NCBI GenBank assembly: GCA_024641805.1
Contig: JAHECJ010000225.1
Coordinates: 1 to 5,050, forward strand
Direction of reading: 5' to 3'
From: Desulfococcus sp.
GTDB taxonomy: Bacteria; Desulfobacterota; Desulfobacteria; Desulfobacterales; Desulfosalsimonadaceae
DNA: 5,050 bases
The notes under the pieces were generated by a model. The model searched no databases. It saw only the letters and a list, made by a program, of their open reading frames with translations, and was not told where the DNA came from. Of this stretch, positions 1-5,050 are shown in pieces (within the stretch, counting starts at the first letter, position 1; each line of letters begins with the position of its first letter). The position numbers and the translations under genes are program-made.

Positions 1-342
1 GCAGAAATTCTTTCCGGGAAAAAAAATCTGCCGGTCCGGTTGTGGATGACGCCGCCGACCCGACTTGATTCCCGGCAGCTTAAAAATGAGGGCTTATTCA
101 GTGTTTTTGGTGCCGCGGGCGCACGGATTGAAACTCCGGGATGTTCGCTTTGCATGGGAAACCAGGCCCGGGTGGCCAATGGAACGACAGTCATCTCAAC
201 ATCGACCCGCAATTTTCCCAACCGGATTGGGGACGACACCCGGGTTTATCTCGGATCCGCCCAACTGGCAGCTATCTGCGCCATTATGGGTAAAATTCCC
301 ACATTTGAAGAGTATATGGGTTATATGAAGGTGGAAGGTTGA
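1..342 (+). CDS. acnB: Aconitate hydratase B, C-terminal end (5' part outside window)
   Basis: This is the end of AcnB, the [4Fe-4S] enzyme that interconverts citrate and isocitrate through cis-aconitate in the TCA cycle, and in many bacteria also acts on 2-methylisocitrate. The frame is open from base 1, so the 113 visible residues are a fragment. The first in-frame ATG (46-48) and the TTG at 40 are internal codons. The diagnostic stretch is GCSLCMGNQARVANGT at about residues 47-62, followed by STSTRNFPNR. Cys48 and Cys51 match the CxxC pair that binds the cluster in E. coli AcnB; the third ligand should lie upstream, outside the window. The protein ends soon after IPTFEEY. From memory, E. 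coli AcnB has roughly 30 further residues there, so this is a short-tailed form. The stop codon TGA (340-342) sits inside a 7-base tandem repeat. The next gene is convergent. The family call is very secure. Confidence 0.96.
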   Translation, partial: AEILSGKKNLPVRLWMTPPTRLDSRQLKNEGLFSVFGAAGARIETPGCSLCMGNQARVANGTTVISTSTRNFPNRIGDDTRVYLGSAQLAAICAIMGKIPTFEEYMGYMKVEG

Positions 343-353
343 AGGTTGAAGGC
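327..353 (+). repeat. Heptanucleotide tandem repeat (GAAGGTT) across the acnB stop codon
   Basis: Nearly four consecutive copies of a 7-base unit are visible: GAAGGTG (327-333), GAAGGTT (334-340), GAAGGTT (341-347) and the partial GAAGGC (348-353). The second and third copies together form the acnB stop codon at 340-342. Since 7 is not a multiple of 3, a copy-number change would alter the reading frame, but the unit carries its own TGA at each junction, so only a few C-terminal residues would change. Confidence 0.85.
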
Positions 354-358
354 TTACT

Positions 359-421
359 GGACGAACATCGAGCGATCAGCTCCCCTGGTCACCTCGGAAG
401 GCCGCGGAAACCAGTTCGTCC
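359..421. repeat. Branched inverted-repeat element (outer stem with two inner hairpins)
   Basis: An 8-base perfect outer stem, GGACGAAC (359-366) with GTTCGTCC (414-421), encloses two smaller hairpins. The first pairs GATCAG (374-379) with CTGGTC (385-390), including one G-T pair, around the loop CTCCC. The second pairs CCTCGG (392-397) with CCGCGG (402-407), with one mismatch, around AAGG. The segment lies between the convergent ends of acnB and the small membrane-protein gene. No T-run directly follows on either strand, so it is not a canonical intrinsic terminator. It could be a REP-like or MITE-like repeat, a structured 3' end protecting mRNA, or a degenerate bidirectional terminator. The pairing is seen directly; the role is unknown. 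Confidence 0.5.
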
Positions 422-446
422 GAGTGCGGATATCATTTTATTATAT

Positions 447-1010
447 TTAAAAATTTTTTACCTCAGGGTAAAGAGCCGATGGGTTTTCACCCGTGTATTT
501 CCTGGCAATTGACTCAAAATGCAGGCGTCTGTCCCCATACAGGGCTTTATCACATTCCGGGCACAGGCCATGGGAAAATTCTGCATCGGTGCGCTTTTGG
601 AAATATGCCTCCAGCTTTTCCCATCGCCCCGATCCATTCCGGATGTTTTTGCAATGCGCGCAAATCGGAATAATCCCATTCAACCTCTTGATGCTGGTAA
701 ATAATTTTTCAATTTCATCGGTACGCAGCTTCACGCGGGTTTCCATGGTTTCATCCGCAATCATCAGCCTGGAGTGCAACTCGGCGGTCTGCCGCACTTG
801 ATTTTTCATCAAAACAAAAACCATAAAACTGGTGATGGACAAATACAGAAAACCGATCAAAAATTGTAAGTTTGCCGGCTCTATCTGATGATCCACTGAG
901 AACAGAAATATTTTGTCAAAAAACAGTGCAAAAGGAATCCAGCACACGAAATAAATCAATGATATCACCACTGCTAAAAGCAATGCTGAATGATGTATTT
1001 TTGCAGACAT
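447..1010 (-). CDS. Small two-TM membrane protein with C-terminal CxxCKxIR...CPEC module
   Basis: This complete 187-residue protein has no catalytic domain that I recognise. Two hydrophobic segments (about residues 8-31 and 48-68) are joined by a short loop. A charged, probably coiled-coil helix follows (about 70-108), then the module IPICAHCKNIR (114-124) with W130, E134, Y136 and FSHGLCPEC (145-153). Cys117, Cys120, Cys150 and Cys153 form two CxxC pairs that look like a metal site, presumably zinc. I know this module as a C-terminal appendage of PAS, receiver or GGDEF signalling proteins in environmental bacteria; its function is not established as far as I know. Here it is tied to the membrane alone, probably facing the cytoplasm. 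The ATG at 1008-1010 is supported by AGGGGGA six bases upstream. The gene is divergent from the response regulator, so a signalling accessory role is plausible but inferred. Confidence 0.85.
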   Translation of the reverse strand: MSAKIHHSALLLAVVISLIYFVCWIPFALFFDKIFLFSVDHQIEPANLQFLIGFLYLSITSFMVFVLMKNQVRQTAELHSRLMIADETMETRVKLRTDEIEKLFTSIKRLNGIIPICAHCKNIRNGSGRWEKLEAYFQKRTDAEFSHGLCPECDKALYGDRRLHFESIARKYTGENPSALYPEVKNF

Positions 1011-1016
1011 TTATTT

Positions 1017-1023
1017 TCCCCCT
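1017..1023 (-). promoter_or_regulatory. Ribosome binding site of the small membrane-protein gene
   Basis: On the minus strand AGGGGGA lies six bases before the ATG at 1010. It is a strong purine-rich Shine-Dalgarno-like sequence and fixes the start chosen for the 187-residue protein. Confidence 0.65.
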
Positions 1024-1198
1024 ACTGCTCCGGTTGTTGTTGTCAGGGCGAAGATTGACCGGCTTGAATGCCGCGGTTCAAAAAAATCGGCTGTTAACTT
1101 TGATCCCGGCAAAAAGCGTTAATTCAATTTAACAGAAAAATAATTACCATAATATCGGGATGTTCCTGATTATGCCATAAGGTTTTTGCTGATTATTT

Positions 1199-1217
1199 TG
1201 TAGGAATTTTCCTTACA
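1199..1217. promoter_or_regulatory. Operator-like inverted repeat, site 1
   Basis: TGTAGGAATTTTCCTTACA has inverted ends (TGTA-GGAA facing TTCC-TTACA, with a one-base offset in one arm). It shares its half-site with the sequences at 1238-1255 and 1270-1277. Dyads of about 18 bases ending in TGT...ACA are typical of sites bound by dimers of LuxR-type helix-turn-helix regulators, and such a regulator is encoded immediately downstream. The binding protein is inferred, not shown. Confidence 0.5.
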
Positions 1218-1237
1218 GAAGGCCCTGCTCGTTAAAA

Positions 1238-1255
1238 TGTAGGGAAATCCTTACA
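1238..1255. promoter_or_regulatory. Operator-like inverted repeat, site 2, over the -35 position
   Basis: TGTAGGGAAATCCTTACA is an 18-base dyad in which seven of nine base pairs are symmetric. It overlaps the place where the -35 hexamer would stand for the TATAAT at 1260-1265; with 16-base spacing the would-be -35 is TGTAGG, a poor match to TTGACA. A regulator bound here could act as a class II-type activator replacing the -35 contact, or as a repressor. The arrangement is seen in the sequence; the mechanism is inferred. Confidence 0.5.
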
Positions 1256-1259
1256 AAAA

Positions 1260-1265
1260 TATAAT
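1260..1265 (+). promoter_or_regulatory. Candidate -10 box for the response-regulator transcript
   Basis: This is a perfect TATAAT with no good -35 hexamer at the normal distance; instead the second operator-like dyad lies there. Transcription would begin near 1272, at the third half-site, giving a 5' untranslated region of about 265 bases before the ATG at 1537. A second TATAAT at 1333-1338 lies in very AT-rich sequence, also lacks a -35, and is an alternative. Confidence 0.35.
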
Positions 1266-1269
1266 ACAA

Positions 1270-1277
1270 TCCCTACA
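1270..1277. promoter_or_regulatory. Operator-like half-site 3
   Basis: TCCCTACA is the exact reverse complement of the left arm of site 2 (TGTAGGGA, 1238-1245). Its own partner arm is poorly conserved, so it is best read as a half-site. It would fall at the predicted transcription start of the TATAAT at 1260-1265. Confidence 0.4.
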
Positions 1278-1522
1278 AGAGGATCAGGGAAAGGCGGATA
1301 CACTCCTGCGGATTTCTGTTATATATAGATAATATAATTTTATTACATAATACTTACCCTCAAAATCCTTTCCCATTCCCAAAAAATGAATATGCAATAA
1401 AATTAGATTTATATATTATGCATAACCCTATTTATGAATGAACATGGTAAGCTGAATTTTAACGCCTTATGACCAAGCGCAATAGTTTTTCAACTTTCCG
1501 ATAATTTAACGACGCCCCAAAA

Positions 1523-1527
1523 CAGGA
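1523..1527 (+). promoter_or_regulatory. Ribosome binding site of the response regulator
   Basis: CAGGA lies nine bases before the ATG at 1537. It is a moderate Shine-Dalgarno match and supports that start, which also yields the expected receiver-domain N-terminus MIKIIIADDH. Confidence 0.6.
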
Positions 1528-1536
1528 TCTAATCCA

Positions 1537-2169
1537 ATGATTAAAATCATTATCGCGGATGATCATTCCATTGTTCGTGAAGGACTGAAACAGATTATTG
1601 CGGATATGCCGGATATGACCGTGTGTGACGAGGCTTGTGACGGCAATGAGTTGCTTGAGAAAGTGATGCTGAACAAATACGATGTGGTGGTCCTGGACAT
1701 CACCATGCCGGGCACCAATGTGCTCGATGTATTAAAACAGATTAAAAGACAACTGCCTGCCGTCCATGTTCTGGTGTTGAGCATGCATCCGGAGGAACAA
1801 TATGCCGTTCGGGTCTTAAAGGCCGGCGCATCCGGCTATCTGACCAAGGAAAGTGCGCCGTCGGAGCTGGTGAAGGCGATTCGAAAGGTTTCCAGCGGAA
1901 AGAAATATATCAGCCCGACATTTGCGGAGAACCTGGCTGATACGCTTTTATCCGATCACGACAAACCGATCCACGCGACCCTATCAGACCGTGAATATCA
2001 GGTTTTATGCATGATTGCTTCCGGAGAAACCGTCAAAAACATTGCCGAGAATCTGTTTCTGAGCGAAAAAACCATCAGCACCTACCGGTCCAGAATTCTC
2101 CAGAAAATGGAGATGAAAAGCAACGCGGAAATAATCCATTACGCCATTAAAAATCTGCTGGTGCATTAA
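1537..2169 (+). CDS. NarL/FixJ-family response regulator (receiver plus LuxR-type HTH)
   Basis: This complete 210-residue cytoplasmic transcription regulator is of normal length for the NarL/FixJ/UvrY class. The receiver domain (about 1-120) has the acidic pair Asp8-Asp9, phospho-acceptor Asp54 in VVVLDITMPG, switch Ser82 and invariant Lys104 in GYLTKES, so it should be phosphorylatable. A linker leads to a LuxR-type helix-turn-helix (about 146-208) that starts LSDREYQVL and includes the recognition-helix region LSEKTISTYRSRI. Phosphorylation usually promotes dimerisation and DNA binding in this family. The likely partner is the HisKA_3-type kinase encoded tail to tail just downstream. The inverted repeats upstream have the size expected for such a dimer and suggest autoregulation. 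Its target genes and signal cannot be told from the sequence, and no specific gene name is justified. Confidence 0.95.
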   Translation: MIKIIIADDHSIVREGLKQIIADMPDMTVCDEACDGNELLEKVMLNKYDVVVLDITMPGTNVLDVLKQIKRQLPAVHVLVLSMHPEEQYAVRVLKAGASGYLTKESAPSELVKAIRKVSSGKKYISPTFAENLADTLLSDHDKPIHATLSDREYQVLCMIASGETVKNIAENLFLSEKTISTYRSRILQKMEMKSNAEIIHYAIKNLLVH

Positions 2170-2176
2170 CTATCTG

Positions 2177-2206
2177 AATACAATGGCCCGGGCTTCGGGT
2201 CGTATT
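2177..2206. terminator. Weak hairpin in the convergent gap between regulator and kinase
   Basis: AATAC (2177-2181) can pair with GTATT (2202-2206), and CCCG (2187-2190) with CGGG (2196-2199), around GGCTT. The two stems are separated by an uneven internal loop, and neither strand has a T-run after the stem; on the minus strand the TTTTT comes before it. The position between two convergent stop codons makes a shared termination role possible, but it is not a standard intrinsic terminator. Confidence 0.3.
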
Positions 2207-2214
2207 GGGAAAAA

Positions 2215-5050
2215 CTAATCCCCGGCCAGCGGAATCTGCACGGCCACCTTCGTGCCGCTGTCCTTAATTTTCGAAATATTGATTTTCCCGTCAAACGCAT
2301 GAATCCGCTCCCGCATCCCGATCAGGCCGAATGAATCCTTTTTTGCAATGTCTTCTTCACTGATCCCGCCCCCGTTATCCGTTATAACAAGCGTTACGGA
2401 GTTTCTGTTCTTTGTCAGGCTGATCCAGGCGTCTGTGGCCCCGGAATGCCGGGCCACATTTGTCAGCGCTTCCTGGCAGACACGGAAAATGGCTATCGAC
2501 AAATTCTCGTCCAGAAAAATATCCTCCGGATCAATGGCCACCCGGATGTTTACTCCGCTTCGCTTTTGATATTCCGAAGCCTGCCATTCAACGGCCGCTG
2601 AAAGCCCCAGGTCATCCAGCAATCCGGGACGGAGTTCCGAGGAAATTCTTTTCACTGTTTGAATCGCGGAATCCGTCAGGGAAATGGTTTCCCGTGCTTT
2701 TTCGATGAGTCCTTTCTGATCTTCCGGTATTTTGCTTTGGAGCCACGCCACATCCATCTTGATTGCGGTCAATGACTGCCCCAGATCATCATGGATCTCA
2801 CGGGCAATGCCCGCTCTTTCCTGCTCCCGGCTGAGCTGCAGATGCTTGGAAAGCGCGCTCAGTTGCTGGCGGGACTTTTCTAATTCCACCTCGGCAACCC
2901 TCCGGTCCGTGATATCCCTGCCGAGAAACTGAACACCGGTGATCCGGCCATGCTCAGTAACCGGAATCCCTTCCCATTCAATAACACCGACAGCCCCGTC
3001 TTTTTTTGAAATCCGCGTCTCAAAACTCTTCACCTTCTCGCCTTTGATGGCCAGGGATTTCGCGCTAATCGCCTTGACCGCTTCTTCCGGCAGGAGAAAA
3101 TGGCCGGGATCGGTTCCGACCACCTCTTCCGGTTTATAGCCAAGGATTTGCTCGACAGACGGAGAAATAAACCGGCAAATGCCATCACCGCCTACAAGAA
3201 GAATAATGCCCGGGCTGTTTTCCGCAAGGCCGCGATACTTTTCCTCGCTTTCCCTAAGCGCTTCTTCGGTCCGTTTCCGGTCCGTAATATCCTGGGCGAA
3301 AACAGCCACCCGCGCCACTTTTCCGGAATGATCCACCACCGGAAAGATATTTGTGTGATCCCATATCCCCTGGAACTCGCCGACCACGCTGATCGGTTTT
3401 CCGGTTTCAAAAACTTCCCGGGCATTTTCCTTTCTGGGTGAAGCAGCATTGGGCGGGAACTTATTCCAGATACATTTACCGATAATGTCCTCTTTCTTTT
3501 TGTTAAATCGGTTTGCAAACGTATCGTTGATGTTTATGACGATTCCATCCGGATCCAGCAGCACCGCCGCATCGGTGGTGGCATTCAAAAGAACCCCGGC
3601 CTCCTGCTCACTTTTACGCAGGGCATCTTCCGCCTTTTTTCGTTCCGTCATATCTTCCACAACACACATCCCGCCTTCAAGACTTTTGCTCCCGGATAAC
3701 ACCGGTACAAAATCGGCCTTGATATAGCTTTTCCTGCCGCCAGTGACCGAGATGTATTCCCCCTCATAACACCCCGGTGATCCGGCTAAAGATTTTTTCA
3801 CAGCCTCCAGGACCTTCTGGTTGGTGACGGTTTTTAGCAGGTTGAAACCAATGAGTTTCCCAAAGGATGACCCGGAAATATCGACATAGGCTTGGTTGCA
3901 CGCCCGGATGATCCCATTTTTATCATAGTGGAAGATACCTATCGGCGCGGACTCAAAAATCAGACGATACCGTTCCTCGCTTTCAGCCAGAAATTTCTCC
4001 ATCAGCCGGCGCTCACTCACATCCCGGGAAATCCCCCGGAACGCGGTCACCTGCCCATCCGCATCTTTAACCGGAGAAACCGAGGTATCCAGATACCGGC
4101 CGGCGCCGTCTTTTCTGATGACCTTCCAGTCAAACCCCTTTAACGAGACGCCTGTTTGAAACACCTGGTTGAATGTCTTAAACGTCTTTTTAACATTTTC
4201 CGGATCCATCAATGCTCTGTAATTCATGCCCGTTAATTCCGATTCCGGGTAACCGAGAATATCGCACAGGGAATTGTTGAAAAAAATCAGATTGCCTGCA
4301 AGGTCCGCTTCAAAGTATCCGTCTTCGATGCTTTCCAGAATGGTGCGATATTTTTCCTCGCTCCTTGTCATTTCTTCGGTTGCTTTTGCCTGAGCCGAGA
4401 TATCCTCAATAACCCCAACCCCGCCGATCACTTTTTGAGAATCCGAAAAGACAGGCACAAAAGCAGCTTTAATAACGGATCTCTTACCGGCTAATACCGA
4501 TGTATATGCGCCTTGAAAGTGATCCGATTGTCCGGATAATGACGTTCTGATCGCTTTGGTCATACCTTCGTTTTCTAAACTTTCCATCATGTTTAAAGAG
4601 ATTGCTGTCTCATCTGAAGCTCCGAAAATATTATATGTTGTGGGATTGCACTCGGTAATCACGCTATTCTCATCATAGTGAAAAATCCCGATGGGCGCTG
4701 TATCAAATATCAGCTGGTATCTTTCTTTTTGTTTTTCAAGGGCTTTCCTTATTTCCACACGATCGGAAATATCCAAAAAAGTGCCCACCTGCCGCAAGGC
4801 TTTGCCGGACTCATCCCGGCTGACCACCTTTCCTTTGGCAAGAATCCAGTACCATTTCCCTGTATTACTCCTCAGACGATATTCACATTCATAACGTTCA
4901 GTTGTGCCGTTTAAGTTTTCCGCCAGCACTGCCATTGTTCTCTGCCGGTCATCCGGATGAATTAATTTTTCCCAGGTACTCACATGGGGCTGCAGTTCTT
5001 CAGGGGTATACCCGAAATATTTAGCCCACTGCTGATTAAATTTCGCCTCC
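2215..5050 (-). CDS. Multi-PAS sensor histidine kinase, NarX/DegS type (N-terminus outside window)
   Basis: This kinase probably autophosphorylates on histidine in response to a small-molecule, redox or protein cue and passes the phosphate to a NarL-type regulator. The frame runs through the right edge, so 944 residues are visible, numbered here from the codon at 5049. The GTG at 4981-4983 lies inside a PAS domain (KYFGYTPEEL...WEKLIHPDD) and is not the start. PAS domains, mostly with PAC tails ending like DITDR, lie at about 1-100 (incomplete), 104-223, 229-350, 354-474, 479-596 and 600-720. A coiled linker leads to HisKA_3 at about 738-808, with REIHDDLGQ and the probable phospho-acceptor His753. 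HATPase_c at about 847-941 has N-box EALTNVARHSG, the DNGGG box at 891-895 and GLIGMRERI at 908-916, so the core looks intact. No membrane segment is visible; one could exist upstream. There is no receiver or Hpt domain. PAS 2 and PAS 4 are clearly similar to each other. The gene ends 45 bases from the convergent response regulator, its likely partner. Confidence 0.95.
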   Translation of the reverse strand, partial: EAKFNQQWAKYFGYTPEELQPHVSTWEKLIHPDDRQRTMAVLAENLNGTTERYECEYRLRSNTGKWYWILAKGKVVSRDESGKALRQVGTFLDISDRVEIRKALEKQKERYQLIFDTAPIGIFHYDENSVITECNPTTYNIFGASDETAISLNMMESLENEGMTKAIRTSLSGQSDHFQGAYTSVLAGKRSVIKAAFVPVFSDSQKVIGGVGVIEDISAQAKATEEMTRSEEKYRTILESIEDGYFEADLAGNLIFFNNSLCDILGYPESELTGMNYRALMDPENVKKTFKTFNQVFQTGVSLKGFDWKVIRKDGAGRYLDTSVSPVKDADGQVTAFRGISRDVSERRLMEKFLAESEERYRLIFESAPIGIFHYDKNGIIRACNQAYVDISGSSFGKLIGFNLLKTVTNQKVLEAVKKSLAGSPGCYEGEYISVTGGRKSYIKADFVPVLSGSKSLEGGMCVVEDMTERKKAEDALRKSEQEAGVLLNATTDAAVLLDPDGIVININDTFANRFNKKKEDIIGKCIWNKFPPNAASPRKENAREVFETGKPISVVGEFQGIWDHTNIFPVVDHSGKVARVAVFAQDITDRKRTEEALRESEEKYRGLAENSPGIILLVGGDGICRFISPSVEQILGYKPEEVVGTDPGHFLLPEEAVKAISAKSLAIKGEKVKSFETRISKKDGAVGVIEWEGIPVTEHGRITGVQFLGRDITDRRVAEVELEKSRQQLSALSKHLQLSREQERAGIAREIHDDLGQSLTAIKMDVAWLQSKIPEDQKGLIEKARETISLTDSAIQTVKRISSELRPGLLDDLGLSAAVEWQASEYQKRSGVNIRVAIDPEDIFLDENLSIAIFRVCQEALTNVARHSGATDAWISLTKNRNSVTLVITDNGGGISEEDIAKKDSFGLIGMRERIHAFDGKINISKIKDSGTKVAVQIPLAGD
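3628..3990 (-). repeat. Duplicated PAS module, copy B (fourth visible PAS)
   Basis: The encoded domain begins YRLIFESAPIGIFHYDKNG and near its end has IKADFVPVLS and GGMCVVED, matching copy A at 4381-4740. The other PAS domains of the kinase do not share the APIGIFHYD signature, so this pair probably arose by an internal duplication and may bind the same ligand or dimerise with each other. Confidence 0.7.
4381..4740 (-). repeat. Duplicated PAS module, copy A (second visible PAS)
   Basis: The encoded domain begins YQLIFDTAPIGIFHYDENS and near its end has IKAAFVPVFS and GGVGVIED. It closely parallels the domain encoded at 3628-3990: 17 of the first 25 aligned residues from the YQLIF/YRLIF start are identical by eye. 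The two copies lie 250 residues apart with a different PAS between them. Confidence 0.7.

Larger units (their letters stand above)
1011..1536. other. Long AT-rich divergent intergenic region
   Basis: These 526 bases separate the start of the minus-strand membrane-protein gene from the start of the response regulator. I see no credible gene: the plus-strand open frame reaching 1132 begins inside the membrane-protein gene and has no recognisable product. The left part (1011-1090) is mixed in composition and includes TTGAA (1064-1068) facing TTCAA (1077-1081) around a GC-rich centre. The middle (1199-1277) holds the operator-like inverted repeats and a TATAAT. The right part, roughly 1318-1440, is extremely AT-rich and includes a second TATAAT at 1333-1338. 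The final stretch up to 1536 shows only the ribosome binding site. No convincing promoter for the minus-strand gene could be identified. Confidence 0.75.

Noticed and set aside
40..48. TTG or ATG as the start of a 98-100 residue protein
   Set aside because: The frame is open from base 1 and the sequence is the interior of AcnB, so these are internal codons of a gene that starts outside the window.
422..460. T-rich stretch after the branched element as an acnB intrinsic terminator tail
   Set aside because: The first T-run lies well beyond the stem (about 15 bases) and is interrupted by A residues, so the canonical stem-plus-U-tract layout is absent.
1053..1081. Possible minus-strand promoter TTGAAC, 17 bases, TCAATC
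   Set aside because: The -35 part is fair, but the -10 part matches TATAAT at only two of six positions, so it is not reported as a promoter.
872..1132. Plus-strand open frame of 86 codons
   Set aside because: It overlaps the start of the well-supported minus-strand membrane-protein gene, has no recognisable domain, and no ribosome binding site was seen.
3192..3518. Minus-strand open frame of 108 codons within the kinase gene
   Set aside because: It lies in another frame over a PAS region with strong coding evidence, so it is a shadow.
4981..4983. GTG as the start codon of the histidine kinase
   Set aside because: The frame stays open to the window edge, and the upstream residues (KYFGYTPEEL) are the natural continuation of the same PAS domain, so this is an internal valine.
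1..5050. CRISPR array, tRNA, rRNA, transposase or phage genes
   Set aside because: No regularly spaced repeats, no tRNA-like cloverleaf with conserved T-loop and acceptor features, and no open frame resembling mobile-element proteins were seen.

Overview
The window looks like chromosomal DNA of moderate GC content from an anaerobic, signalling-rich bacterium. A Desulfobacterota (former Deltaproteobacteria) sulfate reducer or relative is my best guess. This rests on the AcnB-type aconitase tail, a very PAS-rich NarX/DegS-type kinase, and a small protein with the CxxCKxIR...CPEC module that is frequent in such genomes. It is an inference from protein style, not a database result.

Layout: positions 1-342 (+) hold the last 113 codons of acnB (aconitate hydratase B). 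Its stop codon lies inside a 7-base tandem repeat (about 327-353). Next is a short convergent gap with a 63-base sequence that can fold into a branched, two-hairpin structure (359-421). On the minus strand, 447-1010 encodes a 187-residue protein with two membrane segments and a C-terminal four-cysteine module but no catalytic domain. The 526 bases from 1011 to 1536 are AT-rich and non-coding. They separate this gene from a divergent response-regulator gene and contain a cluster of TGTAGG/CCTACA-type inverted repeats, one of which lies where the -35 box of a perfect TATAAT would be.

Positions 1537-2169 (+) encode a complete NarL/FixJ-type response regulator of 210 residues. Forty-five bases further on, and facing it, the minus strand (2215-5050) carries a very large sensor histidine kinase. 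It is open through the right edge, with 944 residues visible: at least six PAS domains, then HisKA_3 and HATPase_c. No membrane segment is visible in that part.

The regulator and kinase belong to matching families (NarL-type output, HisKA_3-type kinase) and are adjacent, so they are probably a cognate two-component system arranged tail to tail rather than as an operon. The operator-like cluster upstream of the regulator suggests autoregulation, and perhaps shared control with the divergent small membrane protein. I see no transposase, CRISPR array, tRNA or rRNA. Nothing here is clearly a new system; the most unusual items are the operator cluster, the minimal membrane-anchored Cys4 protein and the structured element after acnB.
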